NCBI GenBank assembly: GCA_036345935.2
Contig: JADWOT020000002.1
Coordinates: forward strand, 2,204,692-2,268,691
Direction of reading: 5' to 3'
Length of the DNA stretch: 64,000 nt
Source: Taenia hydatigena
Lineage: Eukaryota > Platyhelminthes > Cestoda > Cyclophyllidea > Taeniidae
In this document: piece by piece, positions 48,251 through 64,000 of the stretch
Position numbering within the stretch: the stretch's first letter is position 1
Layout of the letters: each line of letters begins with the position of its first letter
Translations under genes and position numbers: made by a program
The notes under the pieces: generated by a model
What the model saw: only the letters and a program-made list of their open reading frames with translations
The model's database searches: none
Told to the model about the DNA's origin: nothing

Positions 48251-50110
48251 AACCTTGGGGAATGAGAGTTACAGGTCCGGCGGTGCTGGGGTTCGACTGT
48301 AGCATAATATGACCAAATCCTATGCCATTGTGCCAACTGAGGCCCCCACTTTGATGGTGATCCGCCTATCTACTGGATTCGTCCAAGAATAGGATTTTCA
48401 ACATCAGGCATCGATTTGAGTAAAGATCGTCAACTCAACACCCTTACCAATAATGAAAGATGGGTGGTTTGGATGGTGTGCAATCTTCGACCCGCATAAT
48501 TGTAAGATGAATATTGTTGGTAAAGGCCGGAAACAGGACACAGGTTCGATCGGATTAACGGGATTCACACAATGACACAAAGTTTGAGGCCACACCTTTG
48601 TCATGCTGCAGCTCCCCTCCCCTTCCCTTCACGTGATTACCATCAACATCACGGACCGCGGGTGTGACATTGGCTTGATTAGGTCAAACTCGTGTATGGC
48701 TCACGCGTGTCCTTCCTCATCTTGTGATGCTTGGGGGAGGGGTAGAGGGAGGAGTTGATGGAATGACAACTCGTGTTGCGGAGATGATCAAGGCTGGTAA
48801 CTTTTGCTAGCTTATCCTCGCAACACTCAAATGCTTCGTGGACAGTACGATTTGACTTTCTGATGCTGGGTACACGAGTCGCCTGGATTCAATCCTGACC
48901 ACCAACCGATTAGTCGGTAAAACTCTCTGATGAACGCGAGGGTATCGATATGGAGTCGCTTGTTGGATCAAATCAGAGTATATAACACAGAAGTTGGTTG
49001 ACAGGCTTACCTTCTGAATGCAAAGAATGTAGGATTGGATGGATGGCTATACGGGTGAAGAGATGGTTGGAATAGATGGGTGGGAGGTGGATTGACAAAT
49101 GGAAGGGTACAGGATAAATAGGTGAAAAAGATAGTAGAGAGGTGGAAGCGAGACAGATGTATGGCCAATATATGGATATGGAAGGGATAGATACAGGATG
49201 GACGGGTAGACGGATGGATGAGCACGATGAAATGCAGTCACTACCAGCCCACGAAGGCATGCAACCCATCCAGTAGCCATAGTAACCGATCGACCGCCCA
49301 TCGAACATAATCGTGGTGAAGCATACTTCTTAACCGTAGAGCCATCAATGTTGTCTCCTACGAGAACCACCTAGCTGTCATTATGAATGTACTTTTTCAC
49401 TGCGATTGGATCAATTTTCACCCCTATGAGTTGGAACTAACTCCACATAAATTTATTCCAGGTTACCTCTATCTCCGAAAAAAATATCTAGTAGGTGCAG
49501 TTCGTCCTAACTGAGCCTTTAATCTCGTGGACGTACCCCAAAGCGCAACGGAAAGTGCTACCCATGCCGTGTCACTATTCGTAGTCACCTAGACTGGCCA
49601 ACACCACTCCACAAAGGCACGGAACCCAAAATCGCGACAACAGTGGAACGCCTAACCGGAGGAGGAATCTTCGGACGTTCAAAATCAACATTACAGTCGC
49701 TATTCTGACCATGGAACGTCTAATCGTGGAGATCAGCACTTCTACTAGTCCACGGTTCCGAAGTCATTCACCCAGCTAGTTCCACCTAGTCTGTCCTGCC
49801 AGAGGAATGTTGAATGACTCCTCATGTCTCATCAGCACGGAAGAGATCAGTACCGCACCAACCAAGGCAACCAGAACCCACCGAATGGCATCATCACGTA
49901 TGACGGAACCTCGAACCCATCAACTCATTACACAGTGAAGTGAACATGCCCAAGAGGATTCCGAACACCTCCGCCCCTTCATAACAGTGGCCCACAAGTA
50001 AAGACATGGAAAAGCCAAGTTTTTTCCACGAGAAAACTACATTTTGCGTCATTGTTCTACAAGCTCAAAAACGAAGAGGATAAACAATGACAAGGGGGAG
50101 GAAAAGATTG
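48251..50110. other. Intergenic region, simple-sequence rich
   Basis: No exon recognised. It includes a degenerate TGGA/GATG-type tract at 49031-49226. RARS 3' UTR must lie at the right end, but I found no AATAAA close to its stop codon. Confidence 0.4.
49031..49226. repeat. Degenerate GGAT/TGGA tetranucleotide tract
   Basis: Nearly 200 bases of purine-rich sequence dominated by GGATGG, AGATGG, GGATAT and related words, an eroded tetranucleotide satellite. Open frames through it, rich in HPSIP-type repeats on the minus strand, are repeat artefacts. Confidence 0.6.
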
Positions 50111-53100
50111 CTACATCTTTTCTACCGTCCTGATTCCGAGAATATCAAAGCAAGTTTTCATTATCGTAGCCGTTGCAACGCAAAGCAAGATCCTCGACTC
50201 GTGGATCTTCACTATTTTATCTGCAGACGCGAAAAAATAATTTAAGTTAGCAAAAAACATGGAGAGGAAAGTAGACTAAGTGCCCAACTCACCGTTCTCT
50301 CGCTCGATGCAATAGCAAGCATCATAGAACTCCGTGAATACACCGCTAACTTCATAGAGGTATTCGCAGAGTTTGTTAAAAAGTAGGTCCTCCTCCAGTT
50401 TGATCATAACCTCTGGCAGGCGACAGAGAATCTTGCCCAGTTTTAATTCAGCTGGATGCTCCAGGTTGACATGAACAGTTTTACACACTTCGGCCAGCTT
50501 TTCATCACTCCAGTCTGTCTTTCGAATGATGGACCTGCACAAGAAAGAACACGAGTCAGAAGAGGAGGCAGAAGAGGGAGATGTAAGGTAAGATACGAAC
50601 TGACCGAATTCGGGTGTAGGCGTAGAGAAGGTAGGCGGCTGTGTTCCCCTTGTCATCCAACATCTAGAAGAATATCACAATAGACACACCGTGAAGCAAA
50701 AAAATGGATAGCCGACAGTCTTGCATGATTGTGCTAACCCTCAGTTCCTCTCCTACACTATGCCATGCCATCGAGATAAAATTTTTATGTCAGTATCAAA
50801 AGCCTACCTTATCAAACGAGAAGACGTAGTCGTTGATCCGATTGTGCGAGAGGTCAGCATACTTAATGCAACCGTAGGCAATAGCCTCAGCTGCTGTTTG
50901 CTGCTCTTCTGGGCTCAACTCCTTATCTCTGCCCTTTTCAACCAGCTTATTTTTCACGCGATCTACCCCCTCGTTCAAGAGATCAATCAACTTCACAACT
51001 TCGCCTGATCGAGTCTTAAATTTCTTCTTGTCCTCCCCAAGCACAACACCGAAAGGAATGTGCTCCAATTTAGTACGTGCAGGATCTGCGAAGCCACAGA
51101 CGTAAGCCGCCGAGAAGATGTTCTGCAAATGCAAGCTTTGACCCGAATCGACAACATAAATAATTCGTTCACCGCCTTCTTCAGCAACTCGCTGACGGAC
51201 TGCTGTTAAATCGGAGGTGTCGTAAGTGAAACCGCCATCGGATTTAACTATGGTCAGAGGGACGTCTGAATCTGGGACCCACATGATCTTTCGACCTTCG
51301 TCGAGTTCTAGTAGATTATGCTCATCAAGGTACTTCACAACCCCGATCATGCGTGACTGATAAAAGGATTCGCCACGTGGAATGAGGTCTTCGATGTCCA
51401 AACGACGGTAAATATCGTAAAACTCTGAAAGCGGAGAGGAAAGAAGTCATTCAAACCCACGTTTAAAAGCTGGGAGCAGCCAATCCGCATACAAGAAAGT
51501 TTCCCGTTATCAGTCTTCAAAAACCCATTCGAGAGGGGAATAATCGGAACGCTACATCAGTGATAGCGGTGTAAGATACAGCCGAAACCCTTTACTTTAC
51601 AATGGAGAACGTAACCACTTTAATTATCGCACCCAATAATGCTTACATTCAAAATAATATGCTCGCCGCTATCGCGCAGGGGCATCATTTGGGGGTGGAT
51701 GAATCGCTAAATGGCTCACGGCACAAAAATTAAAACCACGTCAAATCTGGGCACCTATAATGACCGGTAATAGCTTGCAAAGCAGATACGAAGACAAACG
51801 AAAGCCCTGATATAGGGAAGATAGGGATCTTCATAGAACATTGACAAACCTTAAACGATGGCACAAGACGAGCCTATCTAATGGGAACTAGCAGAAAAAA
51901 GAAACCAGAACCGATTTTAAACCAAAGTACGGCTACCGCTGAATTGAAATTGTCAGTCCAAAAAATCGTGACCATTAATTTGAATAATGTCTTAGTGACC
52001 GGCGCATAAGAATCCACGATCACTATGGATGGGTCGAATAGTCAGTGAATTTTGAAGATCAACATCCTTCCACCAAAAAATGAAGCGGTGCCAAACCTAC
52101 CCAGCTTAGAGACATCGCAAATCTTTTCCCAATTCTTAATGTGTTCAGGATCGTAGGCTTGTAGTTTGACCACAGCATCATAGGATCGCTTTTTGAAATC
52201 CTCATCCATGTCAAAACGCACCTTTGCCTCCTGGTAGAACTTTTGCAAATCCGTGACGGGCAAAGGTCTGTCACCGAGATCCTCAAAAGTATCCTTCAGG
52301 TGCGCAATCAGCATGCCAAACTGTGTACCCCAGTCACCCAGATGATTGAGCTTCAATACATCATGACCCATAAATTTGAGGAGCCGGGAAATACTCTCTC
52401 CAATGATGGTTGATCTTCAATAGAATGATAAACGCCCATTAAAAACGAAAGGAAAGTAAATAAGCGTTGCCAGAGTATCGAAACCAACCTTAGATGTCCG
52501 ACGTGCATCTCCTTAGCAATGTTGGGACTGGACATATCCACGATACACTTAAGACGACGCTGTGGCGGCGGCAGAGAGAAGCCAAGACGAACAAGTTTGG
52601 TAATCTCTTCCTCAATAAAACATCGGGAGATGAATATGTTAATAAAACCAGGTCCTGCGATGTCAACCTTTTCAATCAACGATTCCTTCACCAGATGCTC
52701 ACAAAGCTTTCTGGCGATTTCAAGGGGGGATGTCTTCGTGCCACCAGCAGAGATTTGCTTAGCCAAACTCAGACTGTTGTTACATTGATAATCACCAAAA
52801 TTTGGATGGGAGCCCTTTGTTACAACAGTTGGCATAGGAGTCAACGCTGGGAAGGCCTTCTTGGTTGCCAAATCAAAGGTGGCAATAAGGGCATTAAGAA
52901 CGGACACTTGATGTGACATAAGTGATTTTTGCAGACTATCAATAGCCTAAAATGACAGTAATGATTAATGATTGATACGTACCTTTTCCAACTTTTCCTT
53001 CTGATATGAGAGTTTTGAGTTTTCCTCGAACAACTGACTGAGTTCCTTAAATCTCGGCTTATTTATAACCTCCTCCATCCTCGCGGCGAGATCATCCACT

Positions 53101-53506
53101 TGCTTCAGCATGACGAAATCGGCGACTGCAATTAAAATAACCAGAAGCTCATACAAACATTTGTTGGGTTTATAAACGTATGCAATCTAAAACAAAATTA
53201 TAGCCATCTTTGAACTTTTTAAATTAAAATTTAAGCCATGATTCATGACAAATCACAATCATGGCTTAATTAAAAATTGGAACAAATTTCAACACAAATC
53301 TTCTTAAAGCGAATACATCTGAAAAAGCCACATTTAAAGGCTAAAAACGAAAAAAGTATGGTGGTTTGTGCATTAGTTTGTTTGCTTAATATAATGATCC
53401 GATATTCTGTTTAATTGCGCGCGTAGTTAAGCGGGGCTCTGGCTCCTGTATATCGTGGTTTACCATTCGGTGTGACCTTTGAGTCATCTGACTGCGAACT
53501 TATCAT
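50111..53506 (-). CDS. RARS1: Arginyl-tRNA synthetase, cytosolic (class I)
   Basis: Charges tRNA-Arg in the cytosol; in animals it joins the multi-synthetase complex through its N-terminal leucine-zipper region. Exons: 53464-53506, 52983-53125, 52489-52946, 52101-52414, 50808-51424, 50605-50663, 50293-50534, 50111-50220. Phases agree; 661 aa against 660 in human. Visible parts: coiled-coil N-terminus ([15 protein letters not shown] to YQKEKLEK), [10 protein letters not shown], the HIGH-type motif HVGH at 210-213 in [41 protein letters not shown], the KMSK-equivalent KKFKTRSGE (about 453-461), YADLSHNR, and a C-terminal DALR anticodon-binding helix bundle with [11 protein letters not shown]. 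The final exon ([20 protein letters not shown]) is too short for routine ORF lists but matches the family C-terminus. The first 43-bp exon is inferred from phase; the rest is firm. Confidence 0.93.
53464..53506 (-). CDS. RARS1: Predicted first exon of RARS
   Basis: ATG, 14 codons and one base, then a GTAAAC donor. It supplies a start codon and joins in phase to the acceptor at 53126-53127. RARS N-termini are poorly conserved, so similarity cannot confirm it. The fallback start is the internal ATG at the MLKQVDD segment. Confidence 0.45.
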
Positions 53507-53930
53507 TTCTGTTCTTTAGAAGTTGGTTTTTTCCTTCATTTCACTTTGGGTAATTAGAGCTACTGCATGGCGCGGCGGCTCCACGTGGCTCAATGCCAAC
53601 ACTGAGACATCGGCAAAGACTTTGAGGTTCATACAAACTCGAATGTGGACTTTTTATAAATAGAGGTATTTTATTGAGTCACTCTACTGCTTTCGCAAGC
53701 TGTTACAAATGTGTAAAAAGTTGGCCATAACTGCACGCCGGTCTTTCTTTCTTGTGAATAACGCAGCGCTGAAAAATGTGAACTCTTCGAGCCATCGCAC
53801 GCTTATCCATGCAGCTCCAAACCCCCATGAGTTCGTTGTTGATAGTGAAATGCGATCATTCCCAAGTCCCCATTTCATTTCATCGCGCTTTAGTGGTCCA
53901 CTTCTCTATGTCAAGCGGATCCATCTGTAG
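53507..53930. other. RARS 5' flank
   Basis: No exon recognised. Short plus-strand open frames here have no identifiable content. Presumed RARS promoter region, with no defined motif. Confidence 0.35.
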
Positions 53931-54070
53931 CTTCCTGAGGCTCCTTTGAAGGCAAAAGAAGGCAAAATACCAGGGTAGAATAGGCATATTTTATAGACAG
54001 AGGAAAATGAGCTGCTGGCGTGGCTCGAAGGCCGGCCTACGGAGCTGGGTAGTTAAAACAAAGTATTACA
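53931..54070 (+). repeat. Dispersed repeat R, copy R3
   Basis: Contains GAAGGCAAAAGAAGGCA, ATACCAGGGTAGAATA, GAGCTGCTGGC, GAAGGCCGGCCTACG and AAAACAAAGTATTACA. It lacks the TATGGCCACC segment present in R1, R2 and R4. It lies about 0.43 kb upstream of the predicted RARS start. Confidence 0.75.
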
Positions 54071-54606
54071 TTGCTCCTCTCCTCTCTCGAGCATCGTCTC
54101 CGTTGTGCCCCTTGGTACACCCCCCGCGTCAGCTATTACAACGTAATCATTGCTGCAAAAGCATCTACGAGCTAGCCATGCCAGTCGCCGACATTCGACG
54201 CGATTAAGACGATGCTTGACACCAACTTCAGTGATCCCTCTTGGCAATTCGATTGGGCTTAGAGTTCCGTCCGGCTAGGGAACAAAGTTCAGAAATAAGA
54301 GATCCTGCCGACTATCAGTATGTCCGTAGGGAGACGTCACCACGCCGAGCTCCTTAAGCAAGTATATTAAGGCTAATCTCCGGAACGAAACCTTTCCAGA
54401 TAGTGCATGGTTAGTGTCGCTTCAGTTGTCAATAGCCTTCCCATGGAACACGGAGATGGGGTAGATGCTGAGAGCGGACGTGGTTCTTAGCCCATCTGCT
54501 ATGGGGTGTCAGGGGTACTCCCATCCTTAACACATGCACTTTTTTGCATCGCTGCAATACGCCACACGCAGTAGAGATCGCTTTCTACTGCCACCCATGT
54601 AACGTC

Positions 54607-54760
54607 ACGAGGCTTCGTTGAAGTCAGAAGAAGGCAAAATACCAGGGCAGAATATACATATTCAATAGGCAGAGAGGGATGTGCTGCTGGCAGCTAGGAC
54701 AATATGGCCACCTCTGTGACCCTGACCGAAACCGGTGGTTAAAACAAACAAAGTATTACA
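54607..54760 (+). repeat. Dispersed repeat R, copy R4
   Basis: Contains AGAAGGCAAAATACCAGGGC, CAATATGGCCACCTCTGTG, ACCGAAACCGGTGGTTAAAA and CAAAGTATTACA. A related module (GGAACACGGAGATGGGGT) precedes it at about 54415-54470, whereas in R2 that module follows the core. Confidence 0.75.
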
Positions 54761-56183
54761 CCACCCATTTGGAAGCACCTGGTTCCCTCCAGAACCGTTT
54801 TCGTATTCCTAATAGGAAATAAAGTTCCTCTCGTTCACATTTTAAAATCTTATTTATTTGTCCCAGATTGATCTATCCGCGCGAGAACCCACCATTTAGA
54901 AGCAGCCGAAACGTTGAGAGTAATTCGAATCCGTGGCACAATCCGCAATCAATCCAAATGTTACGACGACGATGGTGACTAATATACGTGGTTCATTTGA
55001 ACAATAAAATTTGTGGCATAGGCAATGGCTAGCAAAACCTCAATGGATATAAACAGACGAAAAAAACTGACCGATTTTGAAATAAAACGTCTTGTCAAAA
55101 TCGAGGCTTAGGATTACATCTGAAATTTCAAATCCTCAGTGTAGCACAACTAACCTTAACAGGAAAAGCCGGTTAAGGAACGCAAACCAAACCGTCCTTG
55201 ACTTGGCGAGGTTAGTTTTAGGTTTCATAAGTCTCTTGACACGTTAATTTTTATGTAGATCCTTAAATGCAATGTCTGTCTTGATGCCTTCCGAATATTT
55301 GATTTGAGGAATTTAAGCGATTCCTCATGTCAAAATTAAACAGAACTTTGTTCAATGAGAATTCCCACTAAATAACTGGATTCTTCTCTTTGCATTGAGA
55401 TACTGATAAGTGGAAGCTCGTTGACGGCATTAATTTCACCTGACGGGTACTCTAGCTGGCATGTGCGAAACGGACAATGGTACCCTTCAGGTGTGAAATC
55501 TTTGCTCTTCATCAAAGCTTAAGTTAATTTTATTTGTGCTCGTAGGTAGATCTGGAGGTGCGTTTCTCTATTTACACTCCCGAAGTTCTGGCAGCCTATA
55601 TCTCACACTATTGCGTGACAAAAGCCGCTCTTAAACCGGCAGGCCATGGAGGAATTGTTGAATGCGCTGGTGAACCGAATCCCTTCTTACTTGTGTTCCT
55701 CACCCTCCTTTGAAATGCTTCATACCATGAGAGTACCTGCAGTGCCTCCAAAGGAGGCCTTCCCGTTAAAGTACTGCTTCGTGAAAGAAGTTGGAAATGA
55801 CATCGTCGAATTTCACCACCATACCTTCCACAATTAGAGCTCCATGCCTCGGTGCCGATGTGGATCCATCTCCTTGAAAAATAATCAAGGTTCTAACGAC
55901 TTGGTATACCGACGTATGAATTATCCTTCCTGACATCAATTTCTCCCACCTATTTTTCCTGTTTCATCGATGCATCTGCCAAACTTCAGGTCAAAATACG
56001 CCGCAGTGATTTCTCCACTTCCATGGCTCTGAGCATACGAAGAGGAGATACAGAGGAAGCATACTGTGAAAACGGCGATCACCGTCATAATCGTTGTTAG
56101 GGCGCATAAAGAGGGGAAGGAATGGACAGTAGGACCAGAAGTAGGGGACAATTGCTGTACAGGAACAAATAAACTCTTCATCT
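54761..56183. other. Intergenic region between RARS and PI4KB
   Basis: No gene recognised. A plus-strand open frame at 55646-55837 has no identifiable domain. PI4KB 3' UTR should occupy the right part, but no minus-strand AATAAA was found immediately past the stop. Confidence 0.4.
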
Positions 56184-62381
<6,198 letters not shown>

Positions 62382-64000
62382 CTAAAAACAGGGAAACCAT
62401 TTGTAAGGAATGATAAATGACAACTTCCGACCAGTAGTCTACCAAAGATGCATCGAAAACCGGTAGCAAAATCTTGAAGCCACCAAAAGGGATCGACATT
62501 TCTGTACTTTAATTATGCACTTCCAGTGCCAAGCACTTCCATCTGTATCTAGGAACTGGAACAAATTCCTCTTTGCTGAAGGGATGTAGAAATGATTGTC
62601 ATCTGGGATGCCAAAATTGTTCGGAGTTAACTCAATCCTTATTGCATATGGCTCGGTGGCTGATTTGACGATTTTTTTAGGAGCGGAAGAAGGGAGCAGA
62701 GTTCCAACGACGACCAAGTTGAAATTCTTTGAGGTGTTGTCGCAAAACCTACGGATGCCTCCTCTATTGATAAGACAGAAGCCTGCCTTCAATCCAGGAA
62801 CAAATGGCCTTCATTACCAAGTTGAGAGATGTCCTTAAATATTGGGGAGATACCAAGACCAAATCCACTTCCACAGCAGGGGGCAGAAAGATCCTTAAGT
62901 ATTTCAAATTTAGGTTAAAGTTCCCTTTAAGAACGATCTGAATAAATGACAGGAAAGAAGATCAGTTGATCCAGACTTCCGAGGCAATGAATTAAATTCA
63001 AGTCGGTTTTTTACCTCTTCGATAAAATAAAAAACCCAGACATCTTGATGACTTTTGGGCAGGGAGCAATTCAGTAGAATCATCTCAAAAATTTATAAAA
63101 CTCATCTTCACAAGCATAAACTCACTTTGCCGCTTTTTTGCCAGAAGCAAATTTCTCAAACACCTCAGAGAGAATTGACCTGAATTCACCTCCTTTCTTG
63201 CACAAGATGGAAAAATATTCCAAAAATACCGACTAATTTAATTGCCTGCACCATCTTCAATCCAATTCACTTCAAGTTGGCAGCATTCATGACAATTTTG
63301 CCAGATTCATACAATGTCTATCTCGGCCTGACTGATTTACAGAACCCGAGCCAATGCGAAAACAGAATCAAGAGTAAATAATGTGTGAAAATTATTCCCT
63401 CACACAGGAGAGAAAAAAACTGAGCAATAAATTGCATCAGCGCTGTGCCGAGTGACCCGTGAGACCCAGGCAACTCGTGTGATGTGTGTTGGTAAGATAG
63501 AGAGGGGCGAGAAGAGGGGGAAGGGAAAGGGGAGTGCGGATTTCAGCAATTCTACTAACAAGTAAAGACCTACTTTTCACGAGTGATCTTCGTGGTAGTA
63601 GGCCCAATCAACGCTGATCCAAACATGCTTCAAATCGGGAGGAGCCAGGAGTGTAGCAGTGTAAGCATGAATGTGTATGTGGTCAAGAATTGACCAAAAT
63701 TGGTGTTAGAGTGGAACCTCCCATTCAAACCCCCAACTAACGCACGTCCTGTTCATTATTATCGCTTCGAAAAAAAGTGTTTCATTTATTTCTTCTTTGA
63801 TCTGTTTCGCTCTGCTATCCGCGTTGTGCTTTGACCCACACCGAAACACACGACACATCCATGCCAGCGAAAAAGATTCAGTACTAGAGATCACCAGAGG
63901 ACGCTGGTACCACCGAAATGACCCATTTAAATGAAACCCAACAACACCATAAAGGCGTAATTAGTTCCCTTCCCTCCATGAACAAAAACAGCCTTATCAC
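62382..64000. other. Probable PI4KB intron, no exon recognised
   Basis: I searched for the PI4K beta helical domain and saw no match. Open frames such as the minus-strand one at 62439-62792 show no similarity to the kinase. The region is AT-rich with short homopolymer runs. Confidence 0.4.

Noticed and set aside
49007..49370. Minus-strand open frames rich in His/Pro/Ser/Ile
   Set aside because: Translation of the degenerate tetranucleotide tract.
62439..62792. Minus-strand open frame adjacent to PI4KB
   Set aside because: No similarity to the PI4K beta N-terminal region; the true exon begins at 62381 after a good acceptor.

Overview
This is eukaryotic DNA from an animal, almost certainly an invertebrate. 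Coding sequence is split by many GT-AG introns. The identifiable genes are two cytosolic aminoacyl-tRNA synthetases, a DSCAM-type neural adhesion receptor and a phosphatidylinositol 4-kinase beta. Short introns, protein divergence and repeat-filled intergenic DNA would suit a flatworm, perhaps a tapeworm, but that placement is inference. I saw no prokaryotic operon, CRISPR array, phage or recognisable tRNA/rRNA gene.

Layout, left to right. 1-836: two phase-compatible minus-strand exons of an unidentified gene that leaves the window on the left. 1276-3927: complete minus-strand asparaginyl-tRNA synthetase (6 exons, 544 aa by my model). 3928-9500: intergenic DNA with a diverged pair of dispersed repeats. 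9538-9709: a candidate signal-peptide exon just downstream of a CpG-rich patch, possibly the first exon of the next gene. 16463-38590: plus-strand DSCAM homologue, 36 exons with consistent reading phase, encoding 9 Ig, 4 FN3, 1 Ig, 2 FN3, one transmembrane helix and a cytoplasmic tail of roughly 750 residues. 38591-50110: its 3' flank, then a tandem array of an approximately 2.85-kb unit (2 full copies plus a truncated third), then simple-sequence DNA. 50111-53506: complete minus-strand arginyl-tRNA synthetase (8 exons, 661 aa). 53507-56183: intergenic DNA with another pair of the dispersed repeat. 56184-62381: minus-strand PI4K beta, 9 exons with an intact kinase domain; its 5' exons were not found and probably lie past the right edge.

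NARS and RARS charge tRNA-Asn and tRNA-Arg for cytosolic translation. PI4K beta makes PI4P at the Golgi, and DSCAM acts in neuronal recognition. Nothing indicates that these genes form one pathway; they are neighbours only. The points most worth a second look are the tandem array, where copies 1 and 3 are nearly identical over about 490 bp while copy 2 is strongly diverged; the paired repeat found upstream of both synthetase genes; and structural oddities in the DSCAM ectodomain. All exon coordinates were read by eye from splice-site consensus, frame continuity and remembered family similarity. No alignment or search was run.
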